Shown piece by piece: positions 11,586 through 23,398 of a stretch of 64,000 nucleotides of DNA. The DNA lies in assembly GCA_010645155.1 (NCBI GenBank), contig CM021313.1, forward strand, positions 3,732,010 through 3,796,009, written 5' to 3'. This stretch comes from Tigriopus japonicus. Lineage: Eukaryota; Arthropoda; Copepoda; Harpacticoida; Harpacticidae. The position numbers were made by a program, and so were the translations under genes. Below the pieces are notes generated by a model. It was not told the origin of the DNA, searched no databases, and saw nothing but the letters and a program-made list of their open reading frames with translations. The first letter of the stretch is position 1. The number at the start of each line of letters is the position of its first letter.

Positions 11586-12731
11586 GACACACACGGTGGT
11601 TAAAATATCTGTTTAAGTGTTTGCTCAAATGCCAAGGCTTCCAATTACGATTTTCAATGTCACAGTGCCATAATGAAGATATCTTGTGAATACATACATA
11701 TTAAAAGTAGCTCAAATAACTATATTAATTCACTTAAAACCATTAAAACCAATATATTTTCCCAAACCATATTAATAGATATTAAGAGGGTCCTTGGTTA
11801 TGAGTTGATACGAAATTTGCTCAATATCTATTGAGCAGATAAATAACTATCATTACCTGAAGACTTTAAAATGCATCGAATTATGCCATGAAATGCTCCG
11901 GCTATATGTTGCAGAGATTGCCAAGAAGAATAATTTACATTTTCGATGTCGCAAAAATAAATGATAATTTTTCATTTCTCTATGATTCTGTCTTGATTGT
12001 AAGATTGATATATAATATAACTTAAAACTGACTTAAAGTGTTCACTTTTTAATGAGATTTTCGTAAATCATCTTTGATAGGGTAGAATTATATAAATTTA
12101 AAAGTTATTGGTGATCTGCGCATACTTGAAAAATAAATTTTTAGTAAAACGTAAATTTTTGGTTCAAAAAGTGCAATATTTGCAACAAACAGTTTGCATT
12201 GGAATTTTGCGAAAATTTTACCTTATGTCTTACAATGTTTGATAAAAGTACCAAAGAAAAAAGAATCCAAAAATATGCCTTTTAAGTTAGTTTTAAGTTA
12301 TATTATATATCAATCTTACAAACTAGACAATATCATAGAGAAACGAAAAATTATCATTTATTTTTGCAACATCGAAAATGTAAATTATTTTTCTTGGCAA
12401 TTGCTGCAACATACAGCCAGAGAATTTTTGGCATAATTCGATGCATCTTAAAGTCTTCAAGTAATGATAGTTATTTATCTACTCAATAGATATTGAGCAA
12501 ATTTCGTATCAACTCATAACCAAGGACCCTCTTAATATCTATTAATATGGTTTGGGAAAATATATTGGTTTTAATGGTTTTAAGTGAATTAATATAGTTA
12601 TTTGAGCTACTTTTAATATGTACGCATTCACAAGATTTCTTCATTATGACACTGTGACATCAAAAATCGTTATTAGAAGTCTTGGCATTTGAGCAAACAC
12701 TTTCCTAGAGCATGGCTAACCACCGTGCACA
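11586..12731. repeat. giant foldback element with ~450 bp arms
   Basis: Positions 11586-12036 and 12281-12731 are reverse complements along their length. Shared blocks include gtgtttgctcaaatgcc, tattaatagatattaagagg and taagattgatatataatat, broken by scattered substitutions and small indels. The spacer is about 245 bp. No frame in it encodes a recognisable protein. It is a foldback-type non-autonomous element or a transcription-ready hairpin locus; no unambiguous target duplication was read at the ends. Confidence 0.8.
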
Positions 12732-14195
12732 CCTTTATAGGACCCTTTTAACGATTTAATATTACTTTTTTAAATTCTTTAATGATTTGTGCACAGCCAA
12801 ACTATAATTTTGATTAAACCAGAGGTTAGGGAAAAGAAAAAGGCATTTTAAAAGTTATTACGTGTACTATGCTTAGGCTAAAAAACTTACTCCTGAATGT
12901 AGAAAATAATATGGCCAAATTTGACATTTTATTTTCAAAGTGTAACTTTTGTTGAATTAAGTTTTACTAGCAATCCTTCTATAGAGATTGGTTTGCACAA
13001 TCTTTGTAAGCAGACCAACCCGGACTGTCTGACACCTTCCAACATATGGGAAGCAAATCTCATGATAACAGAAAACTTTTTCTTATCAGAAACACATCTA
13101 AACTATTTGGCGCATTTGGAGCAAAGTTTTGTTAATAAAAATCTGCAAATGTGTCCAAAGTATGTACCTGTTATATAAAAAGTGAATTTTGTTAGTGTGG
13201 AGTTTGTACAAGCACCCATTAATGTCTCATGATTGGGTGACTGACTACTCGATCTATAAGGAAGGAGAACTCTGGTTTGTTATTGAACTTTGTCAGAATC
13301 AGTTGAATTTCCACTGAATGCTCTTGACCAATCACCATCTTGAACCATTGACAATATGCGTTAGGCCTACGACGGCCAGTCTCTAACCTAGGGTCCCTAA
13401 GTGCAACTTTAGGGCTAAAAACGACAATTTTAGGCCAAAAAAACGTCAAATTTATCCGAGCCCTCTTCAAGAATAAACTGGGCGTTTCAAAAGAAACGGA
13501 CCTACTACTACTTTCATAAAAAAACTTGTGATTGAATTATACAAGGAAGTCCATAATTAAGGTCCCCTTGATTTTGGTAGAAATTTACCCACCTATAAAA
13601 TTGGTCGTACTTGAGATAATGTCAAATACAAGTGTTTCAGAGATTAGGATACGTTGCTCCCTCTCTTCCCCAGAACTTAACACCAATCCTCTTTTTTTGG
13701 GCCATTTAGACGTCAGGCAGCAAAGTCACAATTGTGGATCCTTTGTTGCAATATTCATGATTTTGGGATGAAACCCAGACAATTTGTTCATAAGCTGTAA
13801 AGCAATTTTAACCTTGGGCAAAAAATTAGGACCATTTTGTGGAATGAATAATCGATACAAATGCAGACAGATCATTTATGGAATTGGTACTTTGATTCAA
13901 TCACTACTTGTATAAGAGTTTGCAATATTAATCAACCGATTTCAACATTGATTGTAAACACTGGTATTATTCACGTGTTTGTAAATTTAAAGTGCACTTC
14001 TTAGTAGTTAAGTGGCGCACCTTGTAAACACATTGTTCTCCTCTGACATGAAATAGAACGATAAATGAAAAGATCGAATGAAGTCGCAGTTTTTTACGCA
14101 AATTTATGACCATTTTGGCCTTTCTTTCTCTCTGATTAGTATTTAAATGTCCATTTCGGTGATTCCTTGTTTGGTTGATTTTGTCCATTCGAAGC
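12732..14195. other. non-coding stretch upstream of gene C
   Basis: No recognisable gene, RNA or transposon end. The open frames here are short, lack family hallmarks and do not continue across plausible splice sites. Confidence 0.45.
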
Positions 14196-14203
14196 TATAT
14201 AAA
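14196..14203 (+). promoter_or_regulatory. TATA box of gene C
   Basis: TATATAAA about 290 bp before the gene C start codon. The leader appears to contain a 63-bp intron (gtaaga from 14398, cag ending 14460), matching the short leader introns of genes B and D. Confidence 0.55.
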
Positions 14204-14491
14204 CTGGCAGTTTCAGTTTTCAGTTTTACTACTAGATTGAGAAAGAGGCAGAAAAGGTCAGGTATTTCTGGATTGAACCTGTTCAGAAGATTTAAGTGGC
14301 TATTTTCACATTAAGCCGTTATGGTGGAGCTTTTCAATTTTAACCTGAAAAACTGAATTCCTCTTGGTAGGCTAGTGTGGTGAAGAAACCCGAGAAGGTA
14401 AGAAGCGACTAATACAGTTGAAATAGGACGATTTAAAACACTTCTCAAATCGCATTTCAGATCTTGAAGAACAATTCTTTTGATCGGAAGC

Positions 14492-17400
14492 ATGAATTTC
14501 AAAATAACACTTGTTCTAGTGGTTTTCTTTGTCATTGCTCAATTGAGCTCGGCAGAAAGCAAAAAAGGAAAACAAACTAGCAAGGATATTGTGAACCGTA
14601 AGTTAAACTAAATAATAAAGATTGTACAAGGCCAACAAAAAACATTTTGCTTTTTAACGCTAGAACAAGAAATGTTTAACGCCTGGATGATTTGCATTGT
14701 TCTTGAACTATTTTAAGACTTGGTTTACACATTTGTTACATACCACTTACCTAGAGTTTTATGAACCGTTTTTAATATTAGTAATTCAGTTTAAAATATA
14801 AAAAAAGATGGCATGGACAAAAGCGTAACTGAAACAAATTACAATTACATTTTCATTTACAAAACAAGTTCTGGGCAAACTTTTTTCTCATTTTTCCAAA
14901 TCATTAAGTTTGGAAATATATGAACCTAAATTTTTTGACGATCCCTACAGATTATTGCACTTATAGAGAAATGATTTCTAGTTACACTTTAATAATGAAT
15001 GTATTTGAAATGTAATTCAATTACTTTTTGAAATTAGTTGTAATTGTAATTAATCACATTTGAAAACATCTAAATTGTTACTGTTTTAATTACTTTTGGG
15101 ACCAAAGTAATTGTTATTGAAATTAATAACATTTCAAAAGAAATTAATTAACACATGTGTGGTTGCTTGGGTCTAAAAGGTTTGCAAAGTGGCACCCAAA
15201 GTGAGGTCTGCCATATCGGTGTAGTGCATGCAATTGTACCGGTATATGTGTTGGTTAAGGCTCGTCGGCACGTCAATCAGGCAAATTGCATACATGTCTA
15301 ACATGTGATGCAATAGTAATTACTAGGAACGGGCAAATTATGTATAATGAATTTTGTTAACACACACATTTTCAGATTTTTTGCAACTTTTCACTATCAT
15401 TTACGAATTTGGCTAAAAATTGACACATTGTAGAGATAATTTTAGGTTTTGAGAATCTCTTAACGTTTGCAAGAATTTTTAGTTTCAAGAAGTAATTTTG
15501 AGCTTGTTGAAAAGCTTTCTTTTCAATCAAACATTTTAAGCAATTGGATGAAATATGTGCATTTCAGATAAAACCCTCATGGAGTATTTTCCATCTTGGG
15601 TTTAACAGGATCATCCCATCTCCTGATTAAGTAAATATTGGATGAAACCAAGCTGGTAGTAGGTGGTATGTTAAGCGTGCACCAAGGTGTGCTAGTAGCA
15701 TTGACTTCAAGTCAACTTCAAGTAAACCTTCTCACTATTTGACCTTAACATGAGGTTTGATCCACCAGAAGCATGACTGGAAGCATGCGAAGAGAGAAGT
15801 TCTCCGGCGTTGTTGAAGCATTCTCATTCAAACACTTCAATGTTGATTAAACCAACTCCATGTGAACTTCCTGACAGTGTTTCTTCGAATTTGTTGTCAA
15901 AAATTGCATGCCCTGCACCTACTGTTGAGCGCGGGGTTGAAAAGGGTACAAGGAAGGGAAAAAGGAGAAATGTGGGGTAACTGAAATCAGGAGGTGATGT
16001 TTTTGAAAGTGGGTGGGCGAACAATCATAGATGTTCAGGAATTTTAAGATCAAAACGGACCGTCACATTCAAGAAAAGCCAAATTGATGGAGAAAACCAG
16101 GCAAGCACACTCTGAAGTAAACTTGCAAGTCAACTATTGAGCTTTGTCATAACAGCATACAAGCTAGTGAGAAGGTTTACTTGAAGTTGACTTGAAGTCA
16201 ATGCTACTAGCACACCTTGGTGCACGCTTAACATACCAGCTAATGTAGATTGTGGGCTTAAGTTTGAAGGCCTACTAAGATTGCAATTACTATCAGAAGG
16301 CCCTATTGCCTAAAATGTTGGTAAAATCTATTTTTCCGTTAAATTTTCAATGGCTATTTTCAAAAAAACTTTCTCCTAGGACAAATTCGGACTTTGGTTA
16401 AGCCATATTAGAACAATGGCTATATTGTAAATGACTTTATGACATTTTTGGGCCGTGACGTAATAAATAGAATTCAATTGCATGTGCGGCATCGTCTCTT
16501 CACCTCAAAAAAAAATTCTTTAGAACCTGAAAATGACTTCTTCAGCGTGCGTAGCGTGCTCCCTGTCCTAGTCTAAGCTTTGACTTATCTCTAGCTATGT
16601 GGATTATGCTCCCTCAAAGTTCAGTGCAAATCCTAACGAGAATGAAAGATCGAGCCCTTTTCTTGTAATTATTTTACCACAAAACGGCGAATTCATTCAT
16701 TCTACGCTCTCTGCAGTACATAAGTTTGAGAAGGCATAACTGTTCACTCCCTCATTCGATTGAGCTGAAAGTTGAAATACGTCGTCTACGGAATACAAGC
16801 AAGGTCTGGTTTGCAGCAGAACGCAATTGAATTAATCCTTTTGGAATTCAAAATTTTCACCGTTAGCCTCCTACTTTAGCAATTCAGTGCTTCTTGATTT
16901 GACTTGTGAAGCGTTTTTAATTTTAATAATTGGAATCTATTATGGCTCAAGGTTTTAGATCACAGTAATTTGGTCTTGAAGCATAAAGTCACAAGGAAAA
17001 CGCTTAAGGCTGGTCTACACATGAAACATTTTGGCTAGATTATTTGTCAAATATTCCGAAAATGTTTGGTGTTTGCCAAATGTTTCCTTTCTGTTGCTTC
17101 TACACGTGAACGTGCAGTTTGTCAAATATTTTTCCCCTTGGCCAGAGTGTTGCCCATTTATTCAGGGATAACCTATATAATAGTATAAATACTGGATAAG
17201 AACTCGCGGAATTTCCTAGCTCGCAACCTCACACGGATGAGGCCGAGAGTTCGTAAGTAAACAAGAAGTACAAACAGCCATGTTGGGAGTGGAAAATCAA
17301 ACGGAAATCGACCAAGAGTCCAAAAGATAGTGCGCCAATCGGGGTTTACTGTGTTTCAAGCGGGTCCAGCCAAGTCCTAGCCTTGGTAAAGGTCAACCCC

Positions 17401-20334
17401 ACGTCCCAAAATCAGTCTGATGTGGGTGTTTCGAAGACATCAAGTTCAGCCAAGAACGAGTGAATGAAATAGTGAATGAATGAATGAGCACATCATGGAG
17501 TGCGACTGAACCCCCCACAAGGTGTCTTTTCTACAAGATGACGATCAAAGTGATCAAATCAAATCTGATGATGACTAGGTTACCTGCTACAACCTTCGGA
17601 AGTGATAGACCTAACTAAAGCAAAAAGAACGAATATGGACCAGAATCTGAGCCCAAATTCCTCTTTTGTGCAAAAGGATTAAGAACAAACTTTCCCACGG
17701 ACCAAAACGGGGAATTTCTTTACGCTCATCCATTACAAAACTTGAACAACTGAAGAATATCTTACCATTCCTTGAATTATCAACAACAAAATAGCGGGCT
17801 TTTCCGAGCTTATCTATTATCCGATTTGAACGTCTTATTAATATCTTTGAACTTACAATTGAACCCATCCATGTATTATCCTGAACTTAACTAACACATG
17901 CCAAACTTTGTATGAAATCAAGTTTGTTTTAGGTTTTGTCACCTTGGCATTGTTCTATAAATGATGTTCCATCCTCGAATTTCTTTTATATATGGTTGTG
18001 TCTTTTAGTTCAGGATAATTCAAGGACAGGTAAGATATTCTTAGGTTGTTCAAGTTGTCTAATGGATGAGCGCAATAAAAATCCCCGTTTTGATCCGGAG
18101 GAGAGTTTCTGGGGTAAATTTGGTTCCTTTCCAAGAGGAATCTGCGTTCGCATTAAGGTCCACATAAAACAAAGAAAGAAGTCCTCAGTGTCAAGAATTC
18201 CATCAAATGAAGAACAAATTAAGATGAACTCAAAACATATCAGGTGTGCCTACTAGCAATGGATGGGCTCAATATTTTGATTTGCTTTTCGACTCAGTCA
18301 GCCCAATCTGGTGATCTGACAATCTAACCCGGATTACATGGACCCTCTCAAAGTCTTGAGAATGAAATGCTCCCACCAAGATTGAATTGTGTGGATTTTT
18401 TGACTCAATTTGATTGTTAATTCCTGGACAAAGGGATCTAAGAACTAAGAAGATCAATCAAACCCTATCAAGCACGTAGAGCCTATCCCTGCAATGAAAA
18501 GACATGATCCTCTGGTCCTGAAGACCCTTAGCCCCAGTCCTGCGTGGTCCTGACCTTCTTGAGCCCCAAGACTTGAAACATTTTCAATCAAATCCACAAT
18601 CCAGGATTTAATCCTCATGTTTTTCACTTATTTTGTCTCAAGGACGTCGTGATTGCCTTTGTTCCAATTCCAATCCGGATCAGATGGCTGATCTGATCCA
18701 GAACCGTCAAAAGTGCCCTTCAATAGTTACAACCAACAGCATCTCCGACTTGGACTCCATCTTGTTTCAAAATGAGACTATTCTCATTCCTTCATTTTCC
18801 TATAGAAATGGTTCCTGCGTCGTGGAGGTGCTGAAGAGGATGGAAGAGGAGTAACCCTCCAGATATCACCACAGATACTTCTATTTAGCATTGTTTCACA
18901 GAAGTTGGACTAATGGGTGAAGCAAGATTCCATCTATGTATTTTCCTGATTGTTAAGAGGACTAAAATCCTTTGGAGAGCTGAATGTCAAACGTTCATGA
19001 GACGAGTAAAAGGAGTGCTGCGACCTCTAAAACCAAGGTGAAGAACAATTAGTCAATAAATATTAACACAAAAAGTTTGACTGAATTCTTTCAAGATGCA
19101 TGTTTAACAGTTTTATTCGTTAATAAGGAATGAATGACATTGTTTCAAAATATAACCTCGGCCTCATACCATTTTTTCAAAAATCGGAGTTCGTGTCCAC
19201 CCCTTTCAGGGGTTCCTGATTTATTCAAATTGTTTCGAACTGGCACTGCCAAATACTGTATGAAAACCAGTCACCTTTAGCAGAGTCCCGTAATCTAGAA
19301 AGTGAATTGGATACTGTCACGTAAGTATATGACTCGTATGAAGTATATCACGTGAGTATATTGTCACGTTTTAACGACATTTTTTACTCAATCTTGCTTT
19401 CTGCCCAAGGCTTTTTTTCTTTCCTTCAGTTTCATTTAATTTGGATGGAAAGTCTTAGGCATGACGCCACGCTATGGACTTTGACAAAATATGTTGTCAT
19501 TTTCAGTCCTTTTCTTGTCCCCCCCCCCCTCAACCATTTTAAGTCCTCTACTCTCCACTGGCATTTCGTTTTGTCGAGTTGGGTTTTGGTAAACATTGGC
19601 ACTCATAACTGCCACTTGGCAACGTTGCTACCTTGTTAACTCCTCCGAACCTGTCAGTTGACGCATTTGAGACGTGACTAGTCCATAACACTACCAACTG
19701 ATTATCGATGACTTTTGATGTCGTCCATTTCCGTGAATCCTTGCAATCTTTCACAAATGACGTTCAATTTTGGTAATCTTGATGCCAAAAGTTAGAGGAT
19801 TAATATTTTCTCCTTCAATCCGTTCATTTGAAACTTTTTACTTCACAATAATCGTTTCGTGATTGGATACCCTGCATGCATCGATGTGTATTTCGATTGT
19901 CGACGAGACAAAGTTAGCCTAAGGACAAATAAATTTTCAACAAGTTCAAAATCAGAAATATTTGACAAACAGAAAATAATATTTGCCATCAAGCTAAATT
20001 TGTCTTGGATTTGACCAAATAATTGCCGTTTTGTTTCACGTGTAGACCAGGCTTTACACAAAAAGGTCATAAAATAAAATGAGGATGGTAAAAAGGTCAC
20101 ACCAACAATTCACCCTTCATAAACAATTAAAACCCAAAATTCTTAAATAATTAACCATACTTTTTATACTTCCATTTAGAACCTGGATCCCAGATCTCAA
20201 ATGCAGGCGGAATTGCAATGGAAAATGGCAAAGAAGAAAACAATAATGGAAAAGGAAGAAAGGCTCAAGGAAAGGGAAGAAAGCCTAAGAAGCCAAAAAG
20301 AAGAAATTCGAAAGGAAAGGATGCCAAGAATTGA
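14492..20334 (+). CDS. gene C: secreted Lys/Gly/Asn-rich small protein
   Basis: Two coding exons are inferred, 14492-14597 and 20180-20334, total 261 nt and 86 residues. Exon 1 is a signal peptide (MNFKITLVLVVFFVIAQLSS, cleavage near SAES) plus KKGKQTSKDIVN, ending in phase 1 at a gtaagt donor. Exon 2 opens after a tag acceptor and encodes a hydrophilic chain with NGKEENNNGKGRK, GKGRKPKKPKRR and a final KDAKN. The 5.6 kb intron holds a PIF-like transposon, a foldback element and a hAT remnant, so extra exons cannot be excluded. The signal peptide resembles those of B and D (ITLVL...IAQLSSA versus LTLTL...IAQVCLA). No domain is visible; secreted and disordered by inference. A polyadenylation signal follows at 20389. 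Confidence 0.65.
15324..15610. mobile_element. one-ended copy of the 9868-10902 hAT-type element
   Basis: Begins TAGGAACGGGCAAA after taattac and then matches, in reverse, the right-hand part of the element at 9868-10902 (for example gaatttttagtttcaaga and gaaatatgtgcatttcaga). The partner end is missing; the copy stops shortly before the foldback at 15665. Confidence 0.6.
15665..16237. mobile_element. foldback A: 573-bp MITE with identical 71-bp inverted ends
   Basis: Positions 15665-15735 and 16167-16237 are exact reverse complements over 71 bp, beginning ggtatgttaagcgtgcacc. The inside has no protein signature. Diverged relatives occur at 46028-46190 and 47205-48140, and the tRNA-SINE hit by the MULE shares its right-hand body. 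Identical arms suggest a recent insertion or strong arm conversion. It lies in the gene C intron. Confidence 0.8.
17007..20053. mobile_element. PIF/Harbinger-like element, 3.0 kb, in gene C intron
   Basis: Terminal inverted repeats AGGCTGGTCTACACATGAAA and, at the other end, the complement of AGCCTGGTCTACACGTGAAA. They are flanked on both sides by TTA (17004-17006 and 20054-20056), the 3-bp target expected of PIF/Harbinger transposons. The related motif ctacacgtgaa recurs just inside the left end. No transposase motif was found inside, so it is non-autonomous or decayed. Superfamily assignment rests on ends and target size only. Confidence 0.6.
17611..18256. other. two inverted homologous open frames inside the PIF-like element
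   Basis: A minus-strand frame (17611-17868, 85 residues) and a plus-strand frame (17936-18256, 106 residues) encode related peptides. They share DNSRxGKIF, then CSS, MDER, PRF and a final IxVHI. Conserved amino acids despite inversion suggest they derive from one coding segment, perhaps a DNA-binding or accessory protein of the element. I do not recognise the family. A further frame at 18633-18854 may be part of the same sequence. Confidence 0.4.
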
Positions 20335-20388
20335 TTCCAAAACAAATAACTTGAAGCCAAATTATCAATCATAAACATTTATTTTTCA

Positions 20389-20394
20389 AATAAA
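20389..20394 (+). terminator. polyadenylation signal of gene C
   Basis: AATAAA 55 bp after the gene C stop codon and just before the hAT-type insertion at 20441. Confidence 0.5.
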
Positions 20395-20440
20395 ATTTTG
20401 AGCAAGAGTTTTATATGAAAGGAAAGAACATGCTGTTGAC

Positions 20441-21661
20441 TAGAGGGCGGAAAAATAGTTGGAATAAATGTCAAAAAGACGGTTTTAAGTTGGAAAATAT
20501 GGGCAAAAAAAAAATTTTTTTTGTACTTAAAAACGAACAAAAAAGTTCTTTTCCAAATAAAAATGAACGAAATCAGGTTTTTTTCACAAAAAATGAGCAA
20601 AAAAACTTTTCTCCTCTCAATTTGCCAACAATGATAGAGCAAAATACAGGGTGGCTCTGAATTAGTAAAACATCAACTTCAGAGTTAAATACCTCAATTT
20701 GAGTGTGTCTCAGAGGTGGCAGTATGAAATACAAAAATGTTCAGAGTCAGCTGATTTGTTTGTATAGCTTTTGGTTGGTTAAATATTGTAGAAGTGAGAA
20801 GATGAACCTGGAAAGTAAACATGCTGCTGTGCTGGAAATGCAAAAGTGTAGTCAGGCCATCCAGGCCATTATTAAAGGCCTCGGCGTTGGCCGCAGCTTC
20901 ATCTGGCGTGCCGTGGATCAGGGAGGAGTTTGCTGAAACCTCTGTGTGCTACCAGTGGCACGGCGCCCCAACACACACGGCCAATATGGTGCAAGAAAGG
21001 TGTGTGACAAATTTGATCACTTTTGGGCCAAGTCTATTTGGCCTCATTCTTTACCTAACTGCTATTCCCTTGACTTTGCCATATAAGGGATGGTAGAGAG
21101 GAAGGGGCAATGCCGTCCCCAGGCCCAGTAAGGACGCCCTCATGGCCGCTGCTGAGGCAGTTTGGGCCGAAATACCCAAGGATGTGGTGTGTAACAGTTG
21201 CACCAGCTTCATCAAGAGGCAGAATGGCGTGGCATGCGCTAGAGGAGGTCATATCTAATCATATTACAGTATGTCAAGATTTGACCCTCGGATAGGAAAT
21301 TTTGATAAGATACATTTTTGGCAACCCTTTTAGAAACGAGTTATTAAGCTTTTTCCGTGTGTCATTAATTCAGAGCCACCCTGTATACTTTGTTTGTTTG
21401 TTTTTTTGTCCAGCATTTATTATGTTCTCGATTATTAGACAAAAAAATTTTGTCCTCGGTGTTTCACCCAAAAAAATTGACGACGTTTTTTTAAGGTCGG
21501 ATAAAAATGTTGAAAAAACGATATTTGGGCCTGTAAACGTGAAAAAAGTTTTTTCTACTTCAAATTTCTACAAAATGCAAAAATAAGTTCAAAATAAGTT
21601 CCAAAACCCAAAAGTCTTTTTAAGCCAAAACGTCCCAAAAAGGTTTTCAATCCTCGCTCTA
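20441..21661. mobile_element. non-autonomous hAT-type element split by a mariner
   Basis: Ends TAGAGGGCGGAAA and the complement of TAGAGCGAGGATT are flanked by an exact 8-bp duplication, ctgttgac (20433-20440 and 21662-21669). Removing the nested mariner at 20647-21383 leaves about 480 bp rich in A/T runs and gcaaaaa-type motifs, without coding capacity. Insertion order is therefore hAT first, mariner second. Confidence 0.8.
20647..21383. mobile_element. internally deleted Tc1/mariner element nested in the hAT element
   Basis: Starts CAGGGTGGCTCTGAATTAGT and ends in the near complement, flanked by TA on both sides, as for Tc1/mariner. Inside are decayed plus-strand transposase pieces: an N-terminal-like block at 20800-20930 (KHAAVLEMQKCSQAI) and a C-terminal-like block around 21130-21255 ending GGHI, a typical mariner terminus. 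Most of the catalytic core is missing. The element at 41727-42264 has related ends. Confidence 0.75.
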
Positions 21662-21669
21662 CTGTTGAC

Positions 21670-22872
21670 CATGGAGCTCGACAATTAGTTTGCTGCTTGT
21701 ATATTCACTGTTGATCTTTGTGAACAAGCACAGGGCAAAAAAGGAGAACTCCACATCTCCCCAAGATTATTCCCCTCTTATGAGGTACCAAATATGTATG
21801 CATTAGAAAATGGATAATTTTGGTGGCGACCCTAAGAGACTTCAGGTCCATCGATCTGGGCGACACTAGCTGACACGATTTGCTGACATTCCAATTAATT
21901 TGATCGTTTGAATTTGATAATTTGGAAGTGGAAGTTCCATTGTTGAAGACATAAATTAGATTTGAAGATCGGTTTTATATTTCGCCGATTAAGCGTCCGT
22001 TAAGAATTTCACGGACGTGTGAGATTTCATCCTCGTTTTTCTTTTCCATTTCAAATTTTGTATCACTTTGGAAGGAGCTGTCCTGACTCCCAAAAGAAAA
22101 AGTGAAGGAATGCAATTTTATTTTTGATCAAAGTAGTGCAGAAATAAGACGCACAAAGGGCTTTTCAGACTAGTGCATTCATTGATCTACAAGAGTAGAT
22201 TCATTTAGAGTGATAACTCGTGCTTTTCAAATGGGCAATCATTCACACTTTCTATGATATACATGGATTTGCAGAGAGTATCAGTAATATATCACTTTTA
22301 GAAAAATTAAAGCGCCTTAAATGCTGGTGGAGGGACTCCAAATGGAATCCAAAGCGTTTTCTGCTGAATCTTGGCATGGGTCATACCTATATTTCCTTTT
22401 CAAGTGTCAAGCGTTTCAGGTCAATTTTGAAGGGATTTTACCTAAATTCAACCTAGTCAATTTGCAGCCCCAATCAATATTTGACCATTAATGCTTTAGA
22501 TGGCGCACTTTATGACTGTACTCTTCTTTTATAGTGCAATAGTTGAGACTAACGCGTCATCGTTATTAAGGAACTTAGTGTTTGTCTATTCCAGGGTTTG
22601 CAATCACTTTGAGGTTATGGCCAGGGTTGCATCGGAGAAAAACCCGAACGGGGTTTTCGGGCAGGTTTTTCGTTTTTGGTTTTTTTTTGATATTTTTGGT
22701 TTCTTCTGGAATGTTGGTGCTAGGGTCGGAGGGTTGAGTCTCGCCCGGCTAGCGAAGCCAGCCATCACATTGTCCAAAGTTTTTCCGATAGGCAATTTCA
22801 TGTCCGGTATCAGAATGGTTCTCCGTCTGTGGGTGAGGAATCACGTCTAAAAGTTTACTTGAGGAAGGTCGG
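21670..22872. other. non-coding stretch, possible repeat start at ~22629
   Basis: No gene recognised. From about 22629 the sequence cagggttgcatcggag resembles a transposon end, but no partner was found. Short open frames at 22220-22456 and 22500-22850 have no family hallmarks. Confidence 0.35.
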
Positions 22873-22942
22873 GGAGGAGAATCGAACATGGGACCTCTCT
22901 CTCTACAGGAAATTGCGTTTTCCACTACACCACGTCTCCTCC
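22873..22942 (-). repeat. tRNA-derived SINE head (not a functional tRNA)
   Basis: On the minus strand a 70-nt segment has a perfect 7-bp acceptor-like pairing (ggaggag with ctcctcc), an A-box-like tggtgtagtggaaaacgc and a B-box core gttcgattc. The T-arm does not fold and the anticodon arm is weak, so a SINE head or pseudo-tRNA is favoured. The SINE body probably continues to lower coordinates. Confidence 0.55.
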
Positions 22943-22963
22943 CTTCGATTTTATTATTCATAT

Positions 22964-23095
22964 GCGAACTAAGTAACTCGATTTTTCGCAAGAAACAACA
23001 ACTTTTGGTATTTTTTGTTTCGATTTCTCAGGGACGCCTTATGTTGAATAATAAAAATAAAAAATAATTAATTGCAATTATTCTCCATTCTCAAG
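22964..23095. repeat. direct repeat, copy 1 (partner at 27687-27823)
   Basis: Starts gaactaagtaactcgatttt and matches 27687-27823 in the same orientation with few changes. It sits immediately before repeat B copy 1, so it may be part of the same larger unit. Confidence 0.65.
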
Positions 23096-23398
23096 TTTCT
23101 GAAAAGTGGACGTCTTGTCAAATGTGGTTTCTTTGCCCGGTTTTAAGTGGAAGGTCAATTTTAGGATCAAGTCTCTTTCTTCTTTAATACTCAATCCCAT
23201 GAACCTTTCAATTAAACCTTCTATTGAACCTACTAAAAGAATGAATGTGGAAGGCAATGGTGATAAAATAGTGTCTTTTCTGCAATTTGATGACTGGGTG
23301 GCAAGAACTTCAATAGGAAAATCTTGACGGCAAATCTGTCCTTTTTTGTTAAATGAATTCAAGGCTCCGCCAAAAATGGGGGCTCTTAGAGAAATTGT

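Noticed and set aside
20821..21252. Host gene with 65-91 residue frames
   Set aside because: They lie inside a mariner with inverted ends and match decayed transposase pieces.
22873..22942. Functional tRNA gene on the minus strand
   Set aside because: Acceptor stem pairs but the T-arm does not fold and the anticodon arm is weak; a SINE head fits better.
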